DNA of 43,858 nt from Streptomyces fructofermentans (GTDB taxonomy: Bacteria > Actinomycetota > Actinomycetes > Streptomycetales > Streptomycetaceae), in contig NZ_BMWD01000046.1 in NCBI RefSeq assembly GCF_014651055.1, forward strand, positions 1 through 43,858, given 5' to 3'. The position numbers and the translations under genes were made by a program. The stretch's first letter is position 1, and each line of letters starts with the position of its first letter. A model generated the notes under the pieces. That model was given only the letters and a program-made list of their open reading frames with translations, was not told the DNA's origin and did not search any database. Below, one piece after another: positions 34,626 to 43,649 of the stretch.

Positions 34626-36166
34626 GCCACGACCTCACCCTCCCCTCCGGCAGCCACACCGCCGAGGGGCTGGCCGAACGCGCCCTGCGCGACCCCCACC
34701 GCCCCCGCTTCCACTTCACCTCGCCCGGCGGCTGGCTCAACGACCCCAACGGGCTGAGCCACTGGAACGGCGTCTACCACCTCTTCTACCAGTACAACCC
34801 ACTCGCCGCCGCCCACCACCGCATCCACTGGGGCCACGCCACCAGCACCGACCTCGTCCACTGGACCGACGAACCGGTCGCCCTCGTCCCCGGCACCACC
34901 GGCCCCGACCGCGACGGCTGCTGGTCCGGTGTCCTGGTCGACGACGGCGGTGTGCCTACGCTCGTCTACTCGGGCAGGCACGGCGAGCATGAACTCCCCT
35001 GCGTGGCCAGGGGATCGGCGGATCTGAGGTACTGGACGAAGGACCCGGCCAACCCGGTCATCACCGCCCCGCCGGAGGGTGTCGACATCACGGCCTTCCG
35101 CGACCACTGCGTGTGGCGGGAGGGCTCCGGCGAGAACCAGGTGTGGCGGCAGCTGGTGGGCTCGGGAATCCAGGGCGCCGGCGGAACGGCATTCCTGTAC
35201 GAATCCGACGACCTGCGCAACTGGCGCTACGTCGGCCCGCTGCTCACGGGTGACGCCACGCAGAACCAAGGCGAGCTCGACTGGACCGGCACGATGTGGG
35301 AGTGCGTCGACCTCTTCCGGCTCGGCGAGGACGAGGAGGCCGGCAGCACCGACGCGCTGGTCTTCTCCGCCTGGGACGAGGGCACCACCCACCACCCCCT
35401 GTACTGGACCGGCCGTTACCACGGCGACACCTTCACCCCGACCGTCCTCCACCGCCTCGACTACGGCGGCCGCTACTTCTACGCCCCCCAGTCCACCCGT
35501 GACGAGCACGGCCGCCGCATCATGCTCGGCTGGCTCCAGGAGGGCCGGACGGACGAGGCGAACGCACAGACCGGCTGGTGCGGCGTGATGTCCCTGCCGA
35601 GGGTCGTCACGCTCGCCACCGACGGCGGCCTGCACCAGACCCCGGTACCGGAGCTGGCCGAGCTGCGGCGGGAGCGCGTAGAGGTGGCTCCGGGTCGGCT
35701 GGCCGACCCGTACACCCGGCTGCCCGCCGTGCTCGGGGACCAGCTGGACATCGAGGCAACCCTGCGTCTCGCTCCCGGAGCAACCGCCCGGCTCGTGCTC
35801 CGCGAGACACCGGACGGCGCGCAACGCACAGTGGTGGAGGTGAGCAGGGCGTCCGACGGAGCGAGCGGAACGCTCCGCCTGCGCCGCGAGACCAGCAGCC
35901 TCGATCCAGCGGTCGACACCGAACCCCGGTACGGCGAGCTGCCGTTGGACCCCGACGGGCGGGTCGACCTGCGCGTCCTCGTCGACCACTCCGCTCTGGA
36001 AATCTTCGCCAACGGGCGTGCCCTGACCGCCCGCATCTACCCCACCCGCCCGGACGAGGCCGTCGGCGTCGGTATCGGTGCCGACGGCGACGTGGCCCTG
36101 GAGCGGTTCGACGCCTGGCAGATGGCGTCGGCCTTCACCGACGGACCCCGGCCGCTGTGGCCGTGA
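34622..36166 (+). CDS. Cytoplasmic GH32 beta-fructosidase
   Basis: A 514-residue glycoside hydrolase of family 32 with no signal peptide, so it should act on imported fructosides. The nucleophile motif is WLNDPNG with Asp41. The transition-state Asp is Asp161, in FRDH rather than the usual FRDP. The acid/base is Glu227 in MWECVD. The five-bladed propeller ends near residue 330 and a beta-sandwich domain follows to the end. The start overlaps the ATPase stop as ATGA, so it is part of the importer operon. Products would be fructose plus glucose or shorter fructans, and fructose would go to the PfkB kinase. Confidence 0.92.
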   Translation: MSHDLTLPSGSHTAEGLAERALRDPHRPRFHFTSPGGWLNDPNGLSHWNGVYHLFYQYNPLAAAHHRIHWGHATSTDLVHWTDEPVALVPGTTGPDRDGCWSGVLVDDGGVPTLVYSGRHGEHELPCVARGSADLRYWTKDPANPVITAPPEGVDITAFRDHCVWREGSGENQVWRQLVGSGIQGAGGTAFLYESDDLRNWRYVGPLLTGDATQNQGELDWTGTMWECVDLFRLGEDEEAGSTDALVFSAWDEGTTHHPLYWTGRYHGDTFTPTVLHRLDYGGRYFYAPQSTRDEHGRRIMLGWLQEGRTDEANAQTGWCGVMSLPRVVTLATDGGLHQTPVPELAELRRERVEVAPGRLADPYTRLPAVLGDQLDIEATLRLAPGATARLVLRETPDGAQRTVVEVSRASDGASGTLRLRRETSSLDPAVDTEPRYGELPLDPDGRVDLRVLVDHSALEIFANGRALTARIYPTRPDEAVGVGIGADGDVALERFDAWQMASAFTDGPRPLWP

Positions 36167-36250
36167 CGGTCTTGCACACAATCACGACCCGCGGGGTGGA
36201 CGTCCCGCCGGGCCGTGGCCCACCCTCCCCTGTTCTCCTCAGGAGCTGCC

Positions 36251-39200
36251 ATGAGCGTGTCCCGCCGTACCCTCCTGCTCGCCGGAGGAACCACCGCCAC
36301 CCTGCTGCCTCTCGGAGGCATCCTCCCCGCAGCACAGGCCGCCGCCCCGAGCACCGCCGGAGCGACCCCCGCCGCCACCCCGATTCCCGACCCCATCCCC
36401 GTCACCGGCACCTGGACCCGCACCTTGGACGGCGGCCAGAAGGCGACCGCCGGCCGTCGCGGGCCCGCCCTCGCCCTGTCCGAGCAGCAACTCGCGGCCA
36501 AGGGCACGTACGCGGCCCGCGTCACGCCCCAATCCTCCTCCATAGGCGCGTTGGTGTTCCGGGCAGCCCTCGACAGCTCGACCGGATACGCGGTCGCCCT
36601 CGACCCCGACCGCTCCCGCATACGGCTCTACGACCTTGCCGGCGGCGACACACTCGCCACCGCTCCCCTTCCGGGCGCGCGGACCGGAAAGCCCTATGAC
36701 CTCGAAGTGGCAGTCGACGGACCCGAGCTGACGGTGCATGTCGACGGCAAGCGGCTCCTCCACACCGAGGACCACCGCCACGACACCGGCTCGGTGGGCC
36801 TGCTCGCCCAGGACGGCACGGTCACCTTCGGCCCGCCCTCCCTCTCCTCGGTCACCACCAACCTCACCGGCTGGACCACGAGCGGCGGCACCTGGACGGC
36901 GACTCCGCTGGGCTGGCGCGCGGACCCGACCCAGGGAGCCACCGCCCGCGCCATCACCACGACCAGGACGTACGACACCGCGCTCCAGGCCGACCTGCTC
37001 CTGCACGACGCTTCCGCCATCGCCGCACTGCTGGTGCGCACCGACGCCAAGGCCACGCGCGGCTACGGCGTCCAGGTCGACGCGGCCCAGGGCAGGCTGA
37101 GGCTCTACCGCATCGACGGCAACGTCACCCTCGGCACGTACGCGACCACCATCAAGGCCGACACGGTCTACCGCCTGCGCGTCGAAGCCGAACGCGACGA
37201 ACTGCGCGTGCACTGGCAGACCAACTTCCTCTCTCCCGACGGCTACAGCCCCGTCATCACCGCCCAGGACTCCACCCACACCAAGGGCCGACTCGCCGTC
37301 ACGGCATCGGCCGGAGCGGCGTCCTTCGAGAACATCGCCGCGGCCGACCTCGCCACCGGCCTCCACGGCTGGACGGCCCGCTCCGGCACCTGGACCCCCG
37401 ACCTGCGCGGCATTCGCGGCGAGAACGGCCTGCGCACGGCCCCCTTCACCGACGGCGACCTGGTGGCGAGAGCCGACATCACACCCAGCGGCTCCTCCTC
37501 CTCGGCCGGCCTCGTCCTGCGCGCGTCCGCGAACGGCTCCGGCGGCTACGAAGCCCGCCTGGAAGCCGGCCGCAACGCCGTCGTCCTGCTGGACCGCTCC
37601 TCCGGCACCCGCCTCGCCTCCGCTTCCGGCCCGGTCCGGCGCATCGCGTCCGGAAACACGTACCGCGTCGAGGCCCGCGCGACGGGCAGAACCATGAAGG
37701 TGTACGTGGACGGCGTACGGGCGCTCAAGACCCGCGTGTCCCGCACCAAGGGCGCCGCCTTCGGCACCGCGGCCGCGCACGGGACGTCGTACTTCCAGAA
37801 CATCGAAGTCCGCAGCACCGCCGACTACTTCACCGAGCCGTACCGCCCCACGTACCACTACTCCCAGCTCACCGGCTCCACCAGCGACCCCTGCGGCCTG
37901 CTGCACCACGACGGCGAATACCACCTCTTCCACCAGGACGAGGGCCGCTGGGCGCACGCCATCAGCACCGACCTCGTCCACTGGCAGCCCCTGCCGATCG
38001 CCCTGCCCTGGAACGCCTACGGCCACTGCTGGACCGGCTGCGCGGTCGTGGACACCGACGACACCTCCGGTCTCTTCGACGGCGGCTCGGGCCTGATCGC
38101 CTATTACACGAGCCACCACCCGGACAAGCCGGGCGGGAACGCCAGCGTGCGCATCGCGTACAGCAAGGACAAGGGCCGCTCCTGGCAGCTGCACGGCGGC
38201 TCGAGTCCGGCCGTGCAAAACCCGGGAGGCCCCGACGCAGGCTGGACCTTCCGCGACCCGAAGGTCATCCGCGACGAGGCCCACGACCAATGGCTGATGG
38301 TCGTCTCCGGCGGCGACCACATCCGCTTCTTCACCTCCACCGACCTCCTCACCTGGACTCAGGTCAGCTCCTTCGGCTACGGCGACTGGGCCACACCCGG
38401 CGTCTGGGAGTGCCCCGACTTCTTCCCGCTCCCCGTCGACGGCGACAAGAACAAGGTGCAGTGGGTCCTCACCCTGAGCACGGGCGCCGTACGCGCCACG
38501 AACGGCTCGGCCGCCCAGTACTTCACGGGTGGCTGGAACGGCACCAGTTTCACTCCCGACCAGAAGGCCGGCACGGTCCTGCGCGCCGACTCCGGCCGCG
38601 ACTACTACGCCGCCATGTCCTTCTACGGCCTGCCCGACGACCGCCGCGTCCAGCTCGGCTGGATGAGCAACTGGGACTACCCCTTCAGCGCCCCGACCGG
38701 CGGCTGGAACGGCCAGCTGAGCATTCCCCGCGAACTGACCCTCACGGACACCGCCGACGGCGTACGCCTGGCGCAGCGCCCGGTCCCGGAACTGACCACC
38801 CTGCGTACGTCGACCAAGACGCGCAAGGACCTCTCCGTCGGCCCGGGATCGGCGAACCCGCTCGCGGACGTCCGAGGCACCGCCTACGAGATCGAGGCCG
38901 ACATCACCCTCGGCACCGCAACGGAGATCGGCTTCCGCCTCCGAACCGACAGCGACCAGCACACGACGGTCGGATACGACACGGAGGCGCAGGAGTTGTT
39001 CGTGGACCGCTCGGCATCGGGCCTGAGCGACTTCACGCAGTACTTCACGGGCCGCACGACGGCGCCGATGAAGCTGACCAACGGCCGCGTGACCCTGCGC
39101 GTGTACGTCGACTCGTCCTCGGTCGAGGCATTCGGCGCGGACGGGCAGGCCGCCGTGACCAGCCTGATCTTCCCCGGCCCGGACGCTGACGGCATGGCCT

Positions 39201-39820
39201 TCTACGCCAAGGGCGGCACCGCACACATCGACTCGCTCAAGGTGCACAGGCTGGACAACACCTTCCGCCTGGTGGACCGGGTGAAGCCACTGGTGGCCGC
39301 CCCGACCGGCGGCGAATTCCGCTCGGACCTCGGCACCTTGACGATCACCCCCGCCGGCCGCTGGTCGACTTCCAGCGTGGGCCGCGCCGTAACCTTCGAC
39401 AAGGACTCCAACGCAATCTCGGCCCGCACGGCGGCGGACTTGGACCTCACCACCCTGGTCCGGCTCGGCGGCCCCGACCCGGACACGGGCGGCGCCCTCT
39501 CCCTCCTGTGGCGCGCCTCCTCCGACGGCACCGACGCCTACTGCCTCAACATCGACCCCGACCTGCGCGTAATCCGCCTGGTAGCCAAGGCCAACGGCTT
39601 CTTCGACGACGGCGCCGTCCTCGCCCGCGTCCCGGCCCTGGTCCGCCGCGGCACGACCTACCCCGTCCGTATGCTCACCGAGGGCGACCGCATCCAGGTG
39701 TTCCTCAACGGCACACGGATCATCGACGTGACGGACACGACGTACGCCGATGGCCACATCGCCCTGAATGTGTTCGGCGGGAGGGCGGCGTACCAGGACA
39801 CCTACGCGCAGGAACTGTGA
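36251..39820 (+). CDS. Tat-exported multidomain GH32 fructan hydrolase (levanase-like)
   Basis: A 1189-residue secreted enzyme, probably an exo- or endo-acting levanase or inulinase. The Tat signal is SRRTLLLAGG, ending near residue 34. Three concanavalin/LamG-like domains follow at about residues 40-206, 207-372 and 373-528. The GH32 propeller covers about 531-850: nucleophile Asp546 in a divergent SDPCG motif, Asp669 in FRDP, Glu720 in VWECPD. Next are the GH32 beta-sandwich (about 860-1005) and a fourth concanavalin-like domain (about 1015-1189). Most GH32 levanases have one or two extra domains, so this one is long. The ATG at 36251 has AGGAG at 36241-36245. It lies 84 bases after the cytoplasmic GH32 gene. 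Confidence 0.92.
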   Translation: MSVSRRTLLLAGGTTATLLPLGGILPAAQAAAPSTAGATPAATPIPDPIPVTGTWTRTLDGGQKATAGRRGPALALSEQQLAAKGTYAARVTPQSSSIGALVFRAALDSSTGYAVALDPDRSRIRLYDLAGGDTLATAPLPGARTGKPYDLEVAVDGPELTVHVDGKRLLHTEDHRHDTGSVGLLAQDGTVTFGPPSLSSVTTNLTGWTTSGGTWTATPLGWRADPTQGATARAITTTRTYDTALQADLLLHDASAIAALLVRTDAKATRGYGVQVDAAQGRLRLYRIDGNVTLGTYATTIKADTVYRLRVEAERDELRVHWQTNFLSPDGYSPVITAQDSTHTKGRLAVTASAGAASFENIAAADLATGLHGWTARSGTWTPDLRGIRGENGLRTAPFTDGDLVARADITPSGSSSSAGLVLRASANGSGGYEARLEAGRNAVVLLDRSSGTRLASASGPVRRIASGNTYRVEARATGRTMKVYVDGVRALKTRVSRTKGAAFGTAAAHGTSYFQNIEVRSTADYFTEPYRPTYHYSQLTGSTSDPCGLLHHDGEYHLFHQDEGRWAHAISTDLVHWQPLPIALPWNAYGHCWTGCAVVDTDDTSGLFDGGSGLIAYYTSHHPDKPGGNASVRIAYSKDKGRSWQLHGGSSPAVQNPGGPDAGWTFRDPKVIRDEAHDQWLMVVSGGDHIRFFTSTDLLTWTQVSSFGYGDWATPGVWECPDFFPLPVDGDKNKVQWVLTLSTGAVRATNGSAAQYFTGGWNGTSFTPDQKAGTVLRADSGRDYYAAMSFYGLPDDRRVQLGWMSNWDYPFSAPTGGWNGQLSIPRELTLTDTADGVRLAQRPVPELTTLRTSTKTRKDLSVGPGSANPLADVRGTAYEIEADITLGTATEIGFRLRTDSDQHTTVGYDTEAQELFVDRSASGLSDFTQYFTGRTTAPMKLTNGRVTLRVYVDSSSVEAFGADGQAAVTSLIFPGPDADGMAFYAKGGTAHIDSLKVHRLDNTFRLVDRVKPLVAAPTGGEFRSDLGTLTITPAGRWSTSSVGRAVTFDKDSNAISARTAADLDLTTLVRLGGPDPDTGGALSLLWRASSDGTDAYCLNIDPDLRVIRLVAKANGFFDDGAVLARVPALVRRGTTYPVRMLTEGDRIQVFLNGTRIIDVTDTTYADGHIALNVFGGRAAYQDTYAQEL

Positions 39821-39850
39821 CCGCTGGTCAAGCCGACAAGCAACCGTGAC

Positions 39851-39897
39851 CGCGGAGGCTACGCCCCCCCGAGTATCCGGTGGGCGCAGCCTCCGCG
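39851..39897 (+). terminator. Terminator hairpin of the fructan operon
   Basis: Two 16-base arms (39851-39866 and 39882-39897) pair with one mismatch around a 15-base loop, about 30 bases after the levanase stop codon. There is no clear T-run, as is usual in Streptomyces. It fits as the end of the operon. Confidence 0.8.
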
Positions 39898-40015
39898 AGC
39901 GCGAGGGTCAAAACGCTCAGGCGGAGACAGAGGCCCAAAAGCCCTGACGGCTTGCGCCTCCTCATCCGTCACCGACCGGGGCGAGCTTTACACAAAGCGG
40001 GCATGCGCGAGACAG

Positions 40016-40062
40016 CCCGGGACTGTAAAACGTTCGGCCCTGTCTCACTTTCGGTGGTGACG
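40016..40062 (+). repeat. Left inverted repeat of the ISL3-type element plus its outer extension
   Basis: Bases 40036-40062 match 41637-41663 perfectly in reverse complement (27 bases; outer end GGCCCTGTCTCAC). A further 20 bases outward (40016-40035) match 41664-41683 at 16 of 20 positions, without gaps. Confidence 0.9.
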
Positions 40063-41663
40063 GAGTGTGCCGCTATCCGAGGAGGATGCGGTGGCGAAGC
40101 AGGGTGAAGCCTGCTCGTCCGTGCATCTGGCGCGCGATCCGCTTGGTCTTGGTGTTGACGCCCTCGGTGGGGCCGTTGCTGTAGGGAAGTGTGAGGGCGG
40201 CGTTTACGGCGTCGCGGTCTCGTTCCAGGCCTCGGGCGAAGGCATGTAGGTGGGGCAGGTCGGCGCCGCGGACCTGGACGATCCAGCGCGAGAGTGCGTC
40301 GGCATTGTCGGCGTGCGGTGCAAGGAGCGGGGTGAAGTCGCGGATTCCCGCGGCCAGTTGGGTCATCTCGGGGCAGGCGGTGGTGACCTTGGCCAGGAGC
40401 TCGTGTTGCTCGGCCTTGAGGTTGTCGGGCCTGGTCAGCAGCATCCGGGCGAGCCTGCGCGGGGAGATGTGGCTGCGGTCGGCGTCCGCGCGGCCTTGGT
40501 TGATGTACTTGTGCAGGAGGTTCAGGCAGCCCGTGAAGCCGAGTGCTTTGATCTCGTCGAAGAGGTGCTTGACGGGGACGCCGGGATCCTCGGTCCGGCG
40601 TTTGCGCAGGTGCTCGCGGTAGGGGTCGACGAGGCTGGCGCGGTACTTGGGGACGCGGAGCATGCGCTCGGGCCGGTCGGCGCGGGCATAGCGTTTGACG
40701 GTGTTCAGGGCCAGTTCCAGACGGCGGGCGCATTCGAGCAGGCCCACGCCCTGATTAAGCAGGTCATGGACCTGGTGCCAGCGTTCCAGGGTGGTCTGGG
40801 CGCGGGGCCCGTCGTAGATAGGCGCGTCCAGTACGGTGGCCCAGCAGGTGCTGTGCGCCTTGACCTCGCTCAGAGCGGCTTCGCACAGGTTGTGCCACAG
40901 ATGCCACCGATCACCGACTTGTGTCGCACGGGGCAGGGCGCGGCGGATGGCCTCGGCGTAGGTCGCGGAGCCGTCGCGGCACACGATCTCGATGTCCGGA
41001 TGCTCGCGCAGCCATGCTTCCAGGGTGTCGGCCGTGCGGTCGGGCAGCACGTCGATCCGATCGTGGGTCTCGACATCGATGATCACGGTGGCGTAGCGGT
41101 GCCGCCGGCGCAGCGCGAAGTCGTCGACGCCGATCACGCGGGGCGCTCGCCCGGTGGGCAGCGGGATCCGCAGCAGAGTGCGCAGAGCCGTGTGACGCGA
41201 GACGCCCGCCGCGAGTATCGCCAGCAAACGTGCCCCCGCCCGGCCCGCTAACTCCTTGACCACCGCCTTGACTTGCCTGGTCAGGCGGGTGGTGCGTCGC
41301 TGGTATCGGTCCAGGACTCCGGGAACCTGCTCGCGGAAGGTATGTCGGCAGCCGCGGGTGGGGCACACCAAGCGTCGCACTCGCACACGGACCACCACCC
41401 GCCGGCCGTCGACCGGTACGTCGGCCACTGTCCGCCAGTGATAGCCGTGCACCCGCCCCGACGAGGCCCCGCACACCGGGCAGACCGCAGTGTCCTGCGA
41501 AGTCCGGGCCCGCACCACGACTCGCTCGCCCTCGTCGGCCACATCCTCGATGACCAGTGGGGACAGCCCTGAGAACACCGTCTGCACAAGCTCGTTGGCA
41601 TCCTTCACATGGATACCAACGACCCTCACCACTCTGCGTCACCACCGAAAGTGAGACAGGGCC
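40036..41663 (-). mobile_element. ISL3-family insertion sequence
   Basis: A 1628-bp element bounded by perfect 27-bp inverted repeats and carrying one full-length transposase on the minus strand. The 8 bases on either side (40028-40035 and 41664-41671) are not direct repeats, so no target duplication is visible; ISL3 elements usually make 8-bp ones. It lies between the fructan operon terminator and small orphan genes, and interrupts no recognisable gene. Confidence 0.88.
40073..41632 (-). CDS. ISL3-family transposase
   Basis: A 519-residue DDE transposase, apparently intact. The N-terminal zinc-ribbon is CPVCG...C near residues 51-90, continuing to CPTRGCRHTF. Helix-turn-helix-like segments follow. 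The catalytic domain begins at VIGVDDFALRRRHRY (Asp170 or 171), with CRDGSATYAEAIR (Asp220) and GDRWHLWHNLCEA. It ends with SNGPTEGVNTKTKRIARQMHGRAGF, where Glu490 is the probable third acidic residue. The start is a GTG close to the right repeat and the stop lies 11 bases inside the left one, the compact layout of an active element. Confidence 0.93.
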   Translation of the reverse strand: MVRVVGIHVKDANELVQTVFSGLSPLVIEDVADEGERVVVRARTSQDTAVCPVCGASSGRVHGYHWRTVADVPVDGRRVVVRVRVRRLVCPTRGCRHTFREQVPGVLDRYQRRTTRLTRQVKAVVKELAGRAGARLLAILAAGVSRHTALRTLLRIPLPTGRAPRVIGVDDFALRRRHRYATVIIDVETHDRIDVLPDRTADTLEAWLREHPDIEIVCRDGSATYAEAIRRALPRATQVGDRWHLWHNLCEAALSEVKAHSTCWATVLDAPIYDGPRAQTTLERWHQVHDLLNQGVGLLECARRLELALNTVKRYARADRPERMLRVPKYRASLVDPYREHLRKRRTEDPGVPVKHLFDEIKALGFTGCLNLLHKYINQGRADADRSHISPRRLARMLLTRPDNLKAEQHELLAKVTTACPEMTQLAAGIRDFTPLLAPHADNADALSRWIVQVRGADLPHLHAFARGLERDRDAVNAALTLPYSNGPTEGVNTKTKRIARQMHGRAGFTLLRHRILLG

Positions 41664-41683
41664 GCTCGTTTGACAGACCCGGG
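41637..41683 (-). repeat. Right inverted repeat of the ISL3-type element plus its outer extension
   Basis: This is the counterpart of 40016-40062. The inner 27 bases are perfect; the outer 20 match at 16 positions, including CCCGGG at both far ends (40016-40021 and 41678-41683). Confidence 0.9.
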
Positions 41684-41699
41684 TGCGGCCCTTCCGGGG

Positions 41700-42020
41700 T
41701 CACAGGGCGTGGTGCAGCCAGCGCTGGAGGACGGTGTTGACGTCTGCAGGCAGTGCGCAGAGCTGGTCGATGACCGCGCGGTCTTCCGGCATCGGGGGGA
41801 TACCGGCGGCGGTGAGGGCCATGTTCAGTGCAAGACGCCGCTCATCGCGCGGGGCGAGGATGCGGTTGAGGCGTTCGGCGGGGTTGGGCGGGGGCAGGAA
41901 GTAGTCCAGGTCGTCACCGGCTTGTACGGGAGTCGGCCAGGCGTTGTCACGGGGGTTCGGAACGGCGTAGGGGTCGGCGTATGCGCAGGAACTGAGGTTC
42001 TCGTTGCTCCAGGGGGTCAT
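41700..42020 (-). CDS. Small hypothetical protein
   Basis: A 106-residue soluble, Pro-rich protein that I do not recognise. It has no signal or membrane segment. The second half is helical (ERLNRILAPRDERRLALNMALTAAGIPPMPEDRAV) and ends NTVLQRWLHHAL. The ATG at 42018-42020 has GGGAG 6 bases upstream on this strand, which supports this start over a long upstream extension in the same frame. It lies 16 bases outside the IS repeat and is transcribed towards it. Confidence 0.65.
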   Translation of the reverse strand: MTPWSNENLSSCAYADPYAVPNPRDNAWPTPVQAGDDLDYFLPPPNPAERLNRILAPRDERRLALNMALTAAGIPPMPEDRAVIDQLCALPADVNTVLQRWLHHAL

Positions 42021-42302
42021 CTGTGTCTCCCAGCCGGGTGTTTTGCGGACAACTACCGGTCCAGAGCCCCGAGAGGCCCGCTGCGGTTGCGGATGCGGCC
42101 CTACGTCACGCCGACGGCGCCTTCGGCGGCTGATCACCTCGTAAGACCGGCAGGCGACACCACGTCGTTCTCGGGTGGATGTGCTCCATTTTTGGGGAGG
42201 CGACGACGTGCCAGGCTCCTGCGATAGGCCGGGCTGAACAGGGAGGCCGGGGCAAATGGGTGAGACTCCGGCCGTTTGCCGGGAGTCGGTCGTTGAACGG
42301 CT

Positions 42303-42590
42303 ATGGGAGCCTTCAATGACTGTTCCAATCTGGGTCCCGGCGCCCAGAGTGCCAGCCATGCCGAGGACGCCTGCGCGTGGTGCGTGCAGCTGCGGGAGAC
42401 GGACGTCCAAAGCCTGTCGGATGCTGGCAGAGGGCAAGCGTTCGCCCGTGCCCTGGAGAGTCTTGCCGGGGCCTGCCCCGGCATCCCACGCAAGTCGTCG
42501 GGAGGAGTGGTGAGAACGGTGCTGGTCGTTCTGGCCGCGGCCACAATCATCACTGCGACCGTGTCGGCAGTCCTGGACACCCGCCCCTGA
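42303..42590 (+). CDS. Possible small C-terminally anchored protein
   Basis: A 95-residue reading frame. The N-terminal part is polar with a Cys pair (CAWC) and the final 25 residues form one hydrophobic helix (RTVLVVLAAATIITATVSAV), as in tail-anchored proteins. Codon use is compatible with coding, but no clear ribosome site precedes the ATG. No family is recognised; treat as tentative. Confidence 0.4.
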   Translation: MGAFNDCSNLGPGAQSASHAEDACAWCVQLRETDVQSLSDAGRGQAFARALESLAGACPGIPRKSSGGVVRTVLVVLAAATIITATVSAVLDTRP

Positions 42591-42888
42591 CACCCCCGGC
42601 GTTCCTGCCCGGTGACTGCTCCTCGAGCCGGCGCACCGACCGCTCACGCTGTACGCCACGGTGCCCAGGGCACCACTGCCTGCGGTCCTGTTTGTGCAGG
42701 GGCCGCTCATCGTCTCTTGCTGGTTGATCGCTGTTGAAGGTAAAACGCCAGGGTGCGCCACCCTTCCTGACGGCTTCGAACATCGACCAGCATGATCAGA
42801 ACGAGCTGACCTGTGCACATGCTGCCCGGCTCAGCCGTTGCGCTGGCCGGGCCCGGTCAGGAGCAGCCATCGAGGCTCAGGACAGGAC
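42591..42888. other. Non-coding gap
   Basis: 298 bases between the two small + strand frames. I see no convincing gene, repeat, RNA or promoter in it. Confidence 0.4.
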
Positions 42889-43398
42889 ATGTGGAATCCA
42901 GCATGGATGCGCAGTGTCGAATGGCTCGCCGCAGCCGCCGCGGACCCCAGGGCGTGCAAACGGCAGTGGGAACACGGGACGGGATTTGTTCTGCTGGAGG
43001 CGGGCCGCTACTGGAATGTCCTCACCGTTCCGGAAGAACTCGGCCTGTCTGCCCTCGACATGCTCTGGCATGATCCGTTACGTGTGCCCGGGCCCACTCT
43101 GCGTCACAGCAAGGCCCACCGCGTGGGCTTCCTCCTGCCCCCGGGCCCCGTCGCGCAGTGGGTCGGGGCGAGGGTCCGCCATGTCGGGAAGGGCAGCTGG
43201 ATTCCCAGTCCGCCGCCCTACCGTGAGACCGGCCATCTGGAATGGGTCATCCCGCCCGACGGGACCGGCGCCCTCCACGTTCCCGACATTCTGGAATGGG
43301 CCCTGCGATCTGCCGCATGCGCACTGACCGCCTCCAAAACCATCCACCAGGACCCCGCCGGGCATGGCGCTGAACCCGCCGGCTGCCATCACCCATGA
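42889..43398 (+). CDS. Hypothetical protein resembling primase-polymerase-like N-terminal domains
   Basis: A 169-residue protein. The order of blocks (WLAAAAADPRACKRQW, then RYWNVLTVPEELGLSAL, then VGFLLPPGPVAQW, then SWIPSPPPY, then WVIPPDG near the end) recalls small Streptomyces proteins related to the bifunctional DNA primase/polymerase N-terminal domain. I see no intact catalytic Asp/His set, so an inactive relative is likelier. I start at the ATG at 42889, with GAGG 8 bases upstream. No partner gene is close by. The family link is a recollection of pattern only. Confidence 0.55.
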   Translation: MWNPAWMRSVEWLAAAAADPRACKRQWEHGTGFVLLEAGRYWNVLTVPEELGLSALDMLWHDPLRVPGPTLRHSKAHRVGFLLPPGPVAQWVGARVRHVGKGSWIPSPPPYRETGHLEWVIPPDGTGALHVPDILEWALRSAACALTASKTIHQDPAGHGAEPAGCHHP

Positions 43399-43573
43399 AC
43401 TCCGAGAAGCCCCGGCCGGGGGTCGGGCAGGTTCGGGTGCGGGGTGCGTGCCGCGCTCTCGATGCCCTGGGCATACTTCGAGTTCGGCGATCCGTGCCTT
43501 GATGTCTGGGTATCAGCCCTGTCCAGCCTGAGCTGTTGCGGGAATGGCTGCGGTCAGGTGCTTGTCAGAACCG

Positions 43574-43607
43574 GTAAGGGGCACCTTCTTTCGAAGGTGC
43601 CCCTTAC
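43574..43607. terminator. Perfect 15-bp hairpin, terminator candidate
   Basis: The arms 43574-43588 and 43593-43607 pair perfectly around a 4-base loop (TTTC). It lies 42 bases beyond the stop of the minus-strand repeat-peptide gene and could also end transcripts from the left. Confidence 0.8.
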
Positions 43608-43649
43608 TCATCTCGGTCTTCTCCTCAAGGAGCTACGGGCGAGGTTCGC

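Noticed and set aside
36239..39757. 1172-codon minus-strand frame opposite the levanase gene
   Set aside because: It is the antisense shadow of a real gene with a Tat signal and catalytic GH32 residues; low-complexity Val/Gly/Arg content and no domain.
40028..41671. 8-bp target duplication around the IS element
   Set aside because: The flanking octamers AAACGTTC and GCTCGTTT are not direct repeats; they are closer to being inverted.
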